Assembly: GCA_944470555.2 (NCBI GenBank)
Contig: OX104132.1
Coordinates: forward strand, 11,355,755 to 11,419,754
Length of the DNA: 64,000 bases
Direction of reading: 5' to 3'
Origin: Heterobilharzia americana
Lineage: Eukaryota; Platyhelminthes; Trematoda; Strigeidida; Schistosomatidae
Made by a program: the position numbers and the translations under genes. Under the pieces are notes generated by a model. That model searched no databases, was not told the DNA's origin, and was given only the letters and a program-made list of their open reading frames with translations. This document shows positions 49,150 through 60,274 of the stretch, piece by piece; within the stretch, counting starts at the first letter, position 1, and each line of letters begins with the position of its first letter.

Positions 49150-50340
49150 CATTGGTTCAACTTGCCACACTTCACAGTAGAGTACAAAGAACAAATGGAT
49201 AGGAGATGTACGGGGGGAGGAAGAATTTAAAAGTTTTCCTCGACTAGTGTAAATATTCAAGCTTCAGAAAACGCTAAAGAGGAAAAACGCCTTCTCCATC
49301 GTGACTGATTTCCAGCCATTTCAACAAGAATCTTCAGTCATTGATTCCTATAATCTCGAGAACCCCAACCGGGCAGTCTACACCTGCCTACAAGGTTCAG
49401 ATCAACAGTCACGGATTTCATAGAATAGTCCCAAGTCTTAGTCTGTTCACCCTGAACTTTTTTTCAGTCTAATCTAACTTGCCGTACCATCGGACGTCGA
49501 GGTAGACAGTGGCCCAGCATGCGCAGCATATATCCAAGCCACGTCAGTCGATAGAGGTTCACAATTTCGTCAGTCGACTTGAGTAGTAGCCTTTGTTTAA
49601 CCTCCACATTACTTACACGATGATTCCAACATATGTCAGCAAAGCTACAAATAAATTTTTGGTCGAAAATCTGTACTCTCTTCATTTTTCACTTCCAACT
49701 GCCATGTCTCAGCTGTATAACAGGACAGCATGGACTCCAGAGCAGTATACTCGTCCTTCCATAGGTAGTCAGATACCTCGTCAAACTAGCCTTCTGCATT
49801 CTGGTTAGGATTTCGACAGTAAACACGCCGTAACTCCTTTTCTCTACCTGATAATTTGCATCCTCCGTCCTTAAAAAATTCATATGGGAAACCGTCAGGT
49901 ACCTACTTCACAGTCAAACACTGCTACAGCGCCTTACAGTCCAAATAGTCGAATGCACTCAAGTCTAGGTCTGGAACCTGCATGGTTTTCTCAAGTTTGG
50001 TATTACCGAGCTCCAGTTATGTCAGTTCACCGTGGACCAAAGGATTTTGGATACGACATTTGTCAGAATGGTTCATATAAGAACTTTTTTCCTTTTCTGT
50101 AGACTGGAATGATCAGTGAAGTAGGTCAGTTTGATAGGATTACCTCAAATTCCCATACGCTACTTCGTACCTCCATTATTCTACTCAGCAATTTTCTAGA
50201 TCCAACTTTAAAAACTTTTGGTGGCAAACTGTCAGGTTCAGCTACTTTGCGTCTTTTCAGGTTAGAAACAACCTCCTCAATTTTGATAAGAGTTGGATGA
50301 CTGACATTTACGTCCTATTCGGATTCAAGATGGATGCTGG
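49150..50340 (-). mobile_element. RTE-type non-LTR element fragment (family B)
   Basis: Antisense. The frame at 49,464-49,685 encodes VQIFDQKFICSFADICWNHR and RLTWLGYMLRMLGHCLPRRP, the family B C-terminus. To the right it continues through RT-flanking sequence similar to 40,850-41,400 (the block around 50,215-50,300 parallels 41,280-41,350). The catalytic block has been deleted near 49,850. Upstream of the recognised UCKL1 exons. Confidence 0.7.
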
Positions 50341-50539
50341 GGAACTGAAGAGTTGAAACTGGTTTTTTTGTCGATTGAACTGTAAAGCGGCGAATGAAGA
50401 TTTCCTCCTCTTTTTTTTTTGTTTTTCGTAGGTACAAAGGAATTTTTAAATGTCTGGGAACAAACATATTGAAATGAAGTACGATCATTTTACTCATTAT
50501 ATTTTGGAGTTTTAGCACCGTCATATTGCCTTTCGTCAT

Positions 50540-52890
50540 TTTTTTTAGCCTTGCTACCCACTTATAAATTTATACGAATTTTGATTTTATCATTTACACT
50601 TCCCTCGCATTCGTCTTGCTTTTTTTCTTGGTGTTATGATGAGATATGAAAGCTCGAACCATAGAATTGCCAGGTTTTATGTTAGTATTGACCAAATGAG
50701 TATTGTAACAGGGACGGGACTCAGATTCAGTGGTCCAGATAATTGATTACTATCAATTAGGTCACGAGTTTAAACTTTTAGCGTATATCATATTTTATTT
50801 GTCGATTTATTTTACATCCACTTCACAACTGAACATTTGTTTAATTGTTTAATCCATCTATTTGATACTGGTTTCAAGTTTCTGTTAGCTCATTGGTCAA
50901 TACAACATCCCAATTTATACTTCGCGTCATCTCCAGCTATTTACACCGTCTGGCGCAGATGGATCTGCAGTGCCTGAGATAATAAGAAAAGCGATAGCAT
51001 TTCGGGGACTGTATGTAAAAGATGGAATCAGATAACATGGCACGACAAACTCACGCTAAACACCATAACTTCAGCGACTGAATCGTATCATAAACTGTGA
51101 ATACCGTGTACAGTTTATTTTTTTAGGAAATAAAACACGGTTGCTAAGCTTTCCGGACCGAGTGCTAATATCATATTTGTCATCCTAAAACGTTTCGCAG
51201 ACTATTAGTTAGTTTCATTATGAAAAACAGTAGTTCAATTATAGGGAGATACTGGATAGTCTTACAACAATAAAGATCACAAATAGAAAAGACATGGATA
51301 TTTATTTACGCGTCCGTCACGAGCCACTTTCACAACTCTAGATGAAACAACTCAATAAACGCTAGTCGGTATTTCTTCAGGAGTTAAGAATACTTCACAT
51401 ATATGAACAACTATGATAAATAGAAAGTATCATTAGTTTATTCACTATAACCTAATGAACGTCCACAGTATACGTTGAGAAAACATATCCCCGTAAATAT
51501 GTAAACATTTTAACCATTTTGTCCTGAACAGTGAAACATATTGGTTAGTGTTAATAACCAAGTCCAACACAAAACAATTGTAAAGCGTTTTTAGACACTT
51601 GACTTATTCGCTGATGCACATATTTTAAGTTTAGTAAGAATATACTACTACCTTAGAAGTGACCGACCGGAAGCTCGGGAATGATATCTCGACTTTTAAC
51701 ATGAAATAATTGTCATCAACATTTCCTAAGTCCTAGATTAAGCAATTCAAAATTGTTTCATGTCCATTTATTTGTTGAGCATTTCACACAGTGAAGTGGT
51801 TTTATTTACCTGATGACTTTCTGAACAGAATTTATCGTGTTCACGTCAAAAATAAACCCATATCTTTATGTTCAAAAAGCCATCCAGAAGATAATACTGT
51901 TCTAAGGAGTATAATACAAAACAAACATCGAATTACATGTTGCCACTGTTCCTGAGTCCTACTCCTACACTAATGTAGAATCATGGTGAAAAATGCATTT
52001 TGAAAGCAGAGAAATACAGGGTTGGGATTCAGGGTTAATAGCTGCAAATTAGGAAGCATGCTTTAGAAATCATGTTAAGGACGTACCTTTGGGCACTATA
52101 AGTTAGAAAGGAATCTTGAAGTAAACTTTTACAAATTACTGACAACAGTTTAGGCATCAGTCAAGAAACATGCCAATCAGGTGTAGTTCACTAACCAACG
52201 CTTCTTAAGGATAGTTGGTTAGTAAATTTGGGCAACAACCTAGAAGACATTTGTACGTGATTACTATCTAGTGCTGAATAACCAGATAATAATGCTGGAC
52301 ACGGAAAAACTTTAAACCAACTGACTAACATTTTTGATACTATGCAATCACGGCAAATACTGACAAACAACGAGAATCTGCCATCCCGAGAACGACCAAT
52401 TATAAGCCAGTGGGTTACTTGAGACATTTTGGTGGTCAAAAGCCAGTGAAATTGCTAGGCTGCGAATTTTCGACAAAACAAGATGTAGTTTACTAGATTC
52501 AACAAATCTCAGGGGTAGTAAGAATTCTCTTTAAGGCCTTACAGCCACAACGGCAAATATTCGTCACCATTTACATATCACGATTTAAGAGTTGAAACTG
52601 GGCATTACAGCCTAAGTGGCTTGATTAACGCAACATCACAATAGAAGAGAGCTTTACGAAATCATATAATAAAGGGAAGATACCTCATCTGGGCCAAGAA
52701 ATTTTAAAAAAACAGTAGAACCAACTTGGCCAAAATCCTCGCGGTAGACTACAGTAAACTCGGTGGCATGCTACAATGTTCGAAGAACCTACGACAGAGC
52801 TTTCAGTGGACCCAGCACTTTTGCCGAAAAACTAAAAAGTAGGTCTGTGGTATTTGTCGGCTGGTACATCTATGTACAATTATGCAGCCT
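50540..52890. other. AT-rich DNA upstream of UCKL1, nothing recognised
   Basis: The missing UCKL1 5' exon(s) and promoter could lie here or further right, but no ATG-bearing exon with matching phase convinced me. The stretch 50,560-50,700 weakly resembles a family B 3' UTR. Confidence 0.35.
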
Positions 52891-52975
52891 TCCAATACCA
52901 AATATTGATAGAGCGAGTGTAGAAAACTGATACTTTTTGATTTCTCACGTCTAGTCATGTTATAGAAAAAACACC
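52890..52975 (-). mobile_element. CR1-like 3' end fragment
   Basis: CCAATACCAAATATTGATAG, GAGTGTAGAAAACTG and CTCACGTCTAGT match the 3' end of the element at 53,248-53,315. Only about 80 bp are present, as expected of a very short 5'-truncated insertion. Confidence 0.6.
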
Positions 52976-53517
52976 CTGAATCAAGCTCACTTTATCCCAT
53001 TATCCGACTCCGAGCTAGAAGCCATCCGTTTACTAGTAGGCGGTGACACCCAACACTACGGTCCAAACAGCATACGCTGTTCACGTGAAGGGAAGCGCAC
53101 TGCCGAAATTCAGCTCCTCATTTGTCCAATATACAATAGCATCTAATCCACGAATTTTAGTAATTTCAAATGTTTAACGATTGGCAGAAAGAAATTTTTA
53201 ACTAAAAAGCTTTTGTAGTTGACCGTTGCTTTCTACATCTTCAAATCCAATATCCAATATTGATATTGCGAGCGTAGAAAACTGGTAGATTTGATCTCTC
53301 ACGTCTAGTTCTTAGGGCTTGGTTTGAGTTGTTCGGTTCACTCCTGCAGAGGGCGAGGAAATCCCCTCTGCTTTCTTACTTTTGGCTTCCGCGAGGTGGA
53401 TGCTTTGTGGGTTAGTAAGTTTCGATTTGTAGAGTGATTGGGGAGCTACGGGTTGCTGGGATGTATGGGGAACTGCCGTGACTCCTGTCTGTGTAGGTAC
53501 CTGAAAGAGAATAGTGA

Positions 53518-53645
53518 GGTAGTGGTAAAAGAACGAAGAGAGAATAAAAAAGAGGAGAAAGAAGAAAAAATAATAGTAGGGGAAGAGAAAAGGGAAGGAG
53601 AAGAAAAGGAGGGGTGAAGAGAGAAGTAAGAATGGAAGAAAAGTA
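53518..53645. repeat. homopurine-rich tract in CR1-like 3' UTR
   Basis: About 125 bp of almost only A and G on the plus strand (few T, hardly any C), hence pyrimidine-rich on the element's own strand. It has no counterpart in the second CR1-like copy near 56,870. Confidence 0.9.
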
Positions 53646-53740
53646 TTTGGGAATTGCGCAAATGGTCGCGTGGGTTTGGTTCCTACAGAAGAATTAGCAA
53701 ATAATGTGGGTGTATTAAGGAGGGAGATAGTGAGTGGTAG

Positions 53741-54805
53741 TTAGGAGGGAGTTGAGGGCCAGTGAGGTTGGTGACTACCTGAGTACGTCCGTGGTAGTCC
53801 ATGCGAGGTGACATAACTGTCTAATCGCCTCTTGAATGAGTCGACTGAGGGAGCTATAACGATGTGTCGCGGTAAGGCATTCCATAAAGCACATACTCTT
53901 AGGGAGAAAAATTTGGACCTGAGTATGCTGCTGGCACTCTGGTGTGCTATCTTAATGAGGTTTCCTCGTGAAGATCGTTGAGTTGCAGGCAAAATTGATT
54001 TGTTTGCATGGTCTGCCTGATGGGCGATCTTGTATGCCATAATGAGGTCACCCCTTTTCCTGCGATAACCCAAGGTAAATAGGTTTAGGTGTTTAAGTCT
54101 TTCAGGATACGTCTTTCCCCTTAGCCCCACAACTGATTTTGTTGCAGTTCTTTGTATTCTTTCAAGGAGATTAGAGTCTCTCTTGAGTGTTGGAGGAGCC
54201 ACCGTATTGAAGACCTCTAGATGTGGCCGCACGTAGGATTTGAAAATGGTGAGGAAGAGTTCGGGAGTGAGGGCGCCAAGCTGTCTACGCAGAAAGTGTA
54301 GAATGGCGTTCGCTCTGGTTGTCATACCTTTGTAGTTGGAGCTGGTGTCCAAGGTGTCGGAGAAGTTGAGCCCCAAATCTTTCTCCATGGACACTCTGGT
54401 GATAGCACGGTTGCTCAACATGTACTGGAAGTCGGTCGTACTTGCTTCATTTTTACTGATGTGCATTACTTTGCACTTTTCCAGGTTGAAGCTCAGGCCA
54501 TTTTCCGACGACCAGAGCTCGAGTTGCTGCAAGTCCTTTTGTAGTGCTGTACAATCAGCTTCTTCGTTTACCACCCTCCAAATTTTTATGTCGTCAGCGA
54601 AGAGGAGGATGGGTGAGGATATTTTATCTGGCAGATCGTTGACAAACAGGAGGAACAGAAGCGGTCCTAGGATTGCTCCTTGGGATACTCCTGACGTCGG
54701 GGGTCTCCACTCCGACCTTATTCTGTTCACTTTAGTGCAGAACTGCCTCCCTTCCAGGTACTCCTTGAACCAAGAGAGTAGGGGTCCACTTATACCAGCT
54801 GACAT
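53741..54805 (-). pseudogene. CR1-like reverse transcriptase, C-terminal reading frame
   Basis: A 354-codon open frame, the longest in the window. It carries WFKEYLEGRQF, the GVSQGAILGPLLF loop, the catalytic FADD (residues about 67-70), NLEKCKVMHIS and the connection region ending RDSNLLERIQRTATKSVVGL, YPERLKHLNLFTLGYRRKRG, and NALPRHIVIAPSVDSFKRRL. The Met at 54,805 is not a real start: the RT continues upstream in another frame across the shift near 54,975. Confidence 0.88.
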
Positions 54806-54918
54806 GATCTTGTGAAGCAGTACTGTGGGTGGGACACTGTCAAATGCTTTGGCTAGGTCGAGAAAAACATGTGTTGGTTCCCTGTTCTCCCAGCTTTGTG
54901 TCCAGTCGTCCCAGGTGG

Positions 54919-56571
54919 TTAGTAAGTTGGTGGCACATGAGCGACCACTCCGAAAGCCGTGCTGAGCAGCATGGACAGTGTTTTCCTATTGAGGAATTCC
55001 CAGATGGTGTCAGCTACCAGGCTTTCCAACACTTTCGACACAATAGGGAGTAGAGCAATTGGCCTGTAGCTGCCAGGGCTTTTTCTGTCTCCTCCCTTGA
55101 AGATGGGTGACAAGATGGCACTCTTCCATTCTTTAGGGAGTTTGCACGAGTCTATTGAGTGCTCAAAGAGGTTGCGAAGTGGTTTAGTAAGCACCTCGGC
55201 GCAGTTTTTCAGAACCACTGGTTTTAGGTTATCGCAGCCAGGGGACTTGCCCGGACGTAGCCTAGATAGCTTCTCGAACACTTTTTTCTCTGTAATAGAG
55301 ACGTGACAGAGGTATTCGTTATTTGCGACCTGGTCGGTGTCGTGGCGAGTCGGTGTGGATCTTGTGTCAGTGCTGAGTTGGGCTTGGAAGTGTGAGCTCA
55401 AAAGCTCGGCAATCTCTAGACTGCTTAGTATACTCCCGTCATGGCCTGTGACAAGATTCACTCCCTTACTGGTCGACTTTCTCTTGACATGAAGCGGTAC
55501 AGTTTTTGGGATTGCTTTGTAACCTCGCTGCCAAGTTTGTTTGATGGAAAATCTGTCGTTACGCACTCTAATGTTACAGAGGTTGCGAATCCTTTTGTAG
55601 TTCAAGAAGTCAGACTCCCTGCGTGATGTACGCCACTTGAACCAAGCCTGCTTCTTGCTCCGGATAAGCCTCTCTGTCCCACGCTTTAACCATGATTGTC
55701 TGTGTGTTACTTCTGGTACACTGTGACTGATGGCCCCAGTGATTATTTTCTTCACCTCCAACCAGTGTTCATCTATTGTGAGATGAGCCCAGTCCACTGG
55801 CCATGATGCATTCATGAGGTAGTCCCTCATGGTCTCATAGTTGGCCTTGCTGTAGCAAGGGAAGGTGTTGGACGTCTCCAGTTGCAGAGCCTCCCTAGTT
55901 ATCATGGAGAAGGTGATTACAGCGTGGTCACTGAGGCCAAGGGGAGGTTGGATGCAAACGTCCTCAATGAGAAGTTCATCGTTCGTCAGAACGTAGTCAA
56001 GGCGCGATGCGTTTCCGTTAGGTCCCCAGCGTGTAGCATCACCCACTTTCTCTGAGAGGCCAGCAGTCTTAATTGCATCCTTCAGCTTCTGATTGAAGGA
56101 TCTGATGCGTCTCCCTTCCGTCTCGAAGAGGATGGACGGGGTGTTGAAGTCGCCGGCAATGACTACGGAATCGTAATTTGCAGAGGAAGTCGTTAAGATC
56201 GCCTTGATGACCATTTCCTTATGTGTAGGGGAGCTGGTGGGGGACCGATATATGGCCCTGAGCAGCTATTTGGTACGGTGGAGAGTGGAGTAGCACCATA
56301 GAGACTCTGGGAGCTGGGTTAAGGCCGTATTGCTAACCACCCTTGCCTTTAAACGGGAATTTACGTAGAGAGCCACTCCCCCTCCTGCTGTATGTTCCGT
56401 CCCTGTGGAAGAGTTCCATGCATCCAATATCTTTTTACAAGCTAATGTAAACCAACTGATTTCTTCGCGCTCGCTTCCAGGTCTTGCGGAACGCATGAAG
56501 ACGCATAAAGAAAAAGATATTATTGTTAGAGACTCTGCAAGCTCACACTGTGACCATTGGTATGTATCCAA
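54919..56571 (-). pseudogene. CR1-like endonuclease and RT N-terminal reading frame
   Basis: One continuous frame of about 550 codons interrupted only by TAG at 56,266-56,268. It holds the C-terminal two thirds of the AP-type endonuclease (GDFNTP; SRLDYVLTNDELL; GLSDHA), a linker, and RT blocks up to the frame break, after which the frame reads a non-family tail. Endonuclease nicking primes reverse transcription in this group; this copy lacks its N-terminal catalytic blocks. Confidence 0.85.
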
Positions 56572-56724
56572 CCTGTGTTAAAAGGGCTCCTATGACGAAA
56601 CGTGCACAACTCCTGGGAGGTGAAAACTTCGAGATCTCAAAGCTGTTATGCAGCGGAAGGTATGTTTGAAGTTCATTCTTGGTCTTAACTTCAGATTTCT
56701 TTCTATGACAAGTTCCAGCCCGAT

Positions 56725-58020
56725 TAAATTCAATCCATTATCCAATAATTATGGCGCGAGCATACAAAACTGATGGCAATTTGTTGAATGATAGGGGAGC
56801 GTTGGGTAGCTGAAAAAGTTATGGGTCTATCGCAGCTGTTGTCTGTGTAGATACCTGAATTGGAATGGTAGGATAGTGAGAAAAAGTATGTGGGAATTAT
56901 TCGAATGGCAAAAGTAGATGGCACGAGTCTAGTTGTTATCGAAGAACTAGTAGACAATGTAGATGTGTTATTAAGAGAGATAGCGTGTGGTAGGTAGAAG
57001 GGAAGTGAAGGTGAGCTAGCGAGGTTACCGACTCACTGAGCAAACCATGCAAAGTGATATAACTTTCTAACTGTTTTTTGAACGAGTCTACTGAGGGGGC
57101 TATGACAGTATCCCGATGTAGGGCATTCCGTGAAGCATATACTCTGAATGAAAATTGGGCCTGAACTTGGTGTTCGCTCTCTGATGTGCTATCCTAATAG
57201 GGTTTCTTCACGATGACTACTGATTTGCAGGTGAGGCCGATTTGTTTGCGTGGTTTGCCTGATGGATGACCTTATGGGGCATAATAAGGTTACCTCTTTC
57301 CGCGATAAACGAAATGAATGGGTTTAAGTGGCTTAGTCTTTCAAGGTATGCCCTCCCCTCAGCCCTACAACTGATCTTGTAGCAGGTCGCTGCATTTTTT
57401 GAGGAGGTTAGAGTCTGTCTTGAATGTCGTGAGAGCCATCGTACTGAAGATCTCTAGGTGCAGCCGCACGTGTGGTTAGAAAACGGTTAGGAAGAAGGTG
57501 TAGAATGGCGTTCGCTCTGGTTTTCATACCTTTGTAGTTGGAGCTGGTGTTCAAGGTGTCGGAGAAGTTGAGCCCCATATCTCTCTCCGTGGATATTCTA
57601 GCGATTCACGTTTACTAACATGCGCTGCTTTACACGTTTGCAGGTTGAGGCTCAAGCCATTTTCTGACGACCAACGTTCAAGTTGTTGCAAATCATTTTG
57701 TACCGCTGTACAGTCGGCCTCTTCGTTTACTACATGTCAAATTTTAATTTCATCAGCGAAGAGGAGGATGAGTGAGATCTTGTATGGCAGGTCACTAGCG
57801 AACAGGAGGAACAGAAGTAGTCCAAAGATTGCTCACTGGGATGCTCCTGATGTCGATGGTCACCACTCCGACGGTGTTCTGTCCACCTTGGTCCAGAACT
57901 GCCTCCCTTCCAGGTACTCCTTAAACCAAATGAGTAGGGGTTCACTTACACTGGTTTACATGATTTTGCGAAGCATGACCATGGGTGGAACGCTGTCAAA
58001 TGCTTTGACGAAGTGAGTGA
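56725..58020 (-). mobile_element. CR1-like element, second copy, 3' 1.3 kb, strongly decayed
   Basis: Antisense, parallel to 53,250-54,860. Matching landmarks include CCATTATCCAATAATTAT (56,737), ACTGAGGGGGCTATGACAG (57,087), TTTGTAGTTGGAGCTGGTGT (57,531) and CTGCCTCCCTTCCAGGTAC (57,899). The RT active-site region (about 57,745) keeps FADE-like sequence. Many indels and a missing purine tract separate it from the first copy. The 5' truncation is near 58,020. Confidence 0.85.
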
Positions 58021-58341
58021 GGTGAAATATGAAAAACGTCACATATCACTGTTAGGTAGCCCTCAGCTTTCAGTGTTTAGAGGGATACACATAAAATACC
58101 ACCTCGTGCTTCTCATGATTTATTAAATCCAATCGGTGTCTTAGGGGAAGGGAAGGTAACTGAAGGTTAGATTTGTGATGAAGCTAGATGAATATGTTCG
58201 TGTTTGATGGAATAACTGATGATTTAGTTGTCCAAAAAATCTCTAGATTAGTGACGGACGCATTTAACCTTCAGCCAGCACAAGGCGGCGCACGAAACCC
58301 CGACCTTCCTTTTTATCAGAGGTACCTTGAGATCAGTGCTG

Positions 58342-58680
58342 TCAAGTTTCAACATGTGGCCAACATTTCGCAGCGTCAAATATTTTTAGAGCTGAAGAAC
58401 ACTCCGTTGCAACCCATTCAGCTGTAAAGTCAGGTGAAACCATCTCGCAGAAGACTCTATTGTCTTCGCCTCCTACTTTTCCTTCTGGCATTGCATCGTC
58501 GGTAAACCAAAGTTCCGGAGGTCCACCGAAGCAGTAAATGTAAATTAGAACGGTCAGAAGCCCAAAGGCCAAACAACTGAAGGGTAGCCGAATGGGTGCT
58601 TTGATGACGTGCATTAGTGTTAATTTTAGCAACTTGGCCCGCGATGTACCGGCCTCACACTTTAGGTTAGCGGCAAGCAA
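58342..58680 (-). CDS. unassigned candidate exon, single-pass membrane anchor
   Basis: A 112-codon open frame. From the internal Met at about 58,614 it reads basic residues, then LPFSCLAFGLLTVLIYIYCF, a convincing hydrophobic segment of about 20 residues, then GGPPELWFTDDAMPEGKVGG and a Cys-containing acidic segment. This is the layout of a type II signal-anchor N-terminus, as in Golgi enzymes. No family was recognised, no clear splice donor precedes the stop, and an opposite-strand frame overlaps it. It could be the first exon of a neighbouring gene, or chance. Confidence 0.3.
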   Translation of the reverse strand: MLAANLKCEAGTSRAKLLKLTLMHVIKAPIRLPFSCLAFGLLTVLIYIYCFGGPPELWFTDDAMPEGKVGGEDNRVFCEMVSPDFTAEWVATECSSALKIFDAAKCWPHVET

Positions 58681-58689
58681 TCAATCTGT

Positions 58690-59725
58690 ATCCCTGTACC
58701 TTCAGATGCAACAATTGTGGGAAATTATGTAAATAATTTCAATCAGGCGGTTAAAGCGCCTGGACGTTACTACTGCAACAGCTAAAATCCAATAATTTTG
58801 GCCCGAACGTGGGGAAATAACTAGGCGGCGCCGACAAACGCGAGTCTGACTAGTTCCTGCCTTCTACTGTATAGCTTCCAAACTTCCGCGAGTGGCGCAC
58901 AGTCAAAGGTTGGATCAAATGTCAAAACACGGTTTGTCGTAATTCTGTAGTAGATTCGTAACCAAACCTGTGGTACTATCAAAGCAACAATAGGTTATAC
59001 CAAAATTACAAAAGCACCCCAACAGTGCCGTTGGTTAACAGTCCAAATGTACTCAGGTACAAATAAGTACTGTACGGTAAAACCTGGTTAAACAAATACA
59101 ATTGTTAATTACCTGAAAGTCAATAAGAATATTCCAGACAAAAGGGATCAAAACTCTGTCTACCAGAATCAAATCAACAAATAAACGTTTCCAGTAGACA
59201 GTTAAAAGACAAACAGTCAAATTACAGTACAACCGTAAGTTGAACCAAAACAAAATGTCGGCGGCAGTAAAACAACTTCACGTCATCAACAGTCTAGCGT
59301 CACGTAATAGGAAAGTGAAACATTCATGATAGGTCTCAATCATACAGCGGCAGATACCAAGTGCAAAGTCGAAGAAGACGGTCAAACAACCAAACAACAT
59401 TACATCGGCTAGGGTCGAAGGTACACCATCCACATTGGGGGTAAAATATCCAAATAAATATCAGTGCTATCAAATAAGGTGATCAGGAGGGATTTCAGAT
59501 CATTTTTCCGTTACGACTACCGATCATCCCAATGAAAAGTATTAGGCGAAAAAAATCAAACCTTGGCCTATCCGAAGAGCACTGCGTGGTGCATAAGAGT
59601 TTTGTGATTAGAAACAGAAATACAAGTAGTTCATGAATGACATCAACATCTTTCAGCGGTGTACTGTGGAGCTTCAACCTTCATTCGTGTTACTAACTGG
59701 TAGACTAATACATGTGACAGATGCA
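58690..59725. other. intergenic stretch, nothing recognised
   Basis: Base composition around 58,740-58,930 is higher in G+C (for example GGCGGCGCC near 58,824) than the surroundings. If the 58,342-58,680 frame is a real first exon, this could be its promoter side; there is no further support. Confidence 0.3.
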
Positions 59726-60274
59726 GTTGCATACACATTCACCCGTGACGACCTATCCCACCCCCGAGCACTAATACAAAGGGAGCTCGATGTAACATCC
59801 GCATGGTCTACTGCTTGGAAACTTCAGTTCAATATAGGCAAATGTGGCTGGATATGTTTTGGTGCTCCATCGGCGTATGTCCAACTACATCTTCAGCCTA
59901 CGAAACTTCCTGTTCTTAAAAGTGTGTGTGACCTTGGACTAGGATATTCAGGGGACCTCACATTTTCTGAACAGGTAGCACCACAGACTCACAAATCTAG
60001 GATCGTGATGGGTTGCATAGTTAGTGGCTTCCACTTCAAAGAAGTCAAGCTGCCACTCTACGAAACTTGCGTAAGTCCACTGTTAGAATACTGTCCATTT
60101 ATACTGAGTGGTTTCCGCATAATAGACAAACATAAAATAGAGGGTTTCCAAAGGTATTTCACAGCTAGGTTGTTAGGACACCATTGCAAACAGGACTACA
60201 GCACCAGATGCAGAACACTAAGTCTAGAAACACTTCAGATGAGACTACTCAAAATTAACCTGACACTTCTTTGA
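59700..60274 (+). pseudogene. reverse transcriptase C-terminal remnant
   Basis: Open from before 59,700 to TGA at 60,272-60,274. The family-like part begins at about 59,725; sequence upstream of it in the same frame is unrelated, showing that the Met at 59,633 is not a real start. The catalytic Asp pair lies outside, so no activity is possible. Confidence 0.7.

Larger units (their letters stand above)
53245..56600 (-). mobile_element. CR1-like non-LTR retrotransposon, 5'-truncated, two lesions
   Basis: Antisense, about 3.3 kb. The endonuclease begins around 56,571 (AGGGVALYVNSRLKARVV), the first catalytic blocks being absent. It continues with VVIAGDFNTPSI (56,160) and GLSDHAVITF (55,940), the His/Asp active-site end of the fold. 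The RT has RPGKSPGCDNLKP (55,255), YRPIALLPIVSKVLE (55,050), SGVSQGAILGPLLFLLFVND (54,690) and LLFADDIKIW (54,610). An in-frame TAG at 56,266-56,268 interrupts the endonuclease and a one-base frameshift near 54,975 splits the RT. The 3' UTR holds a purine-rich strand at 53,518-53,645. The SR1-type CR1 family of schistosomes is the closest group I know. Confidence 0.9.

Noticed and set aside
54336..54815. 159-codon plus-strand frame
   Set aside because: It is the antisense of the CR1-like reverse transcriptase, whose conserved motifs lie on the minus strand.
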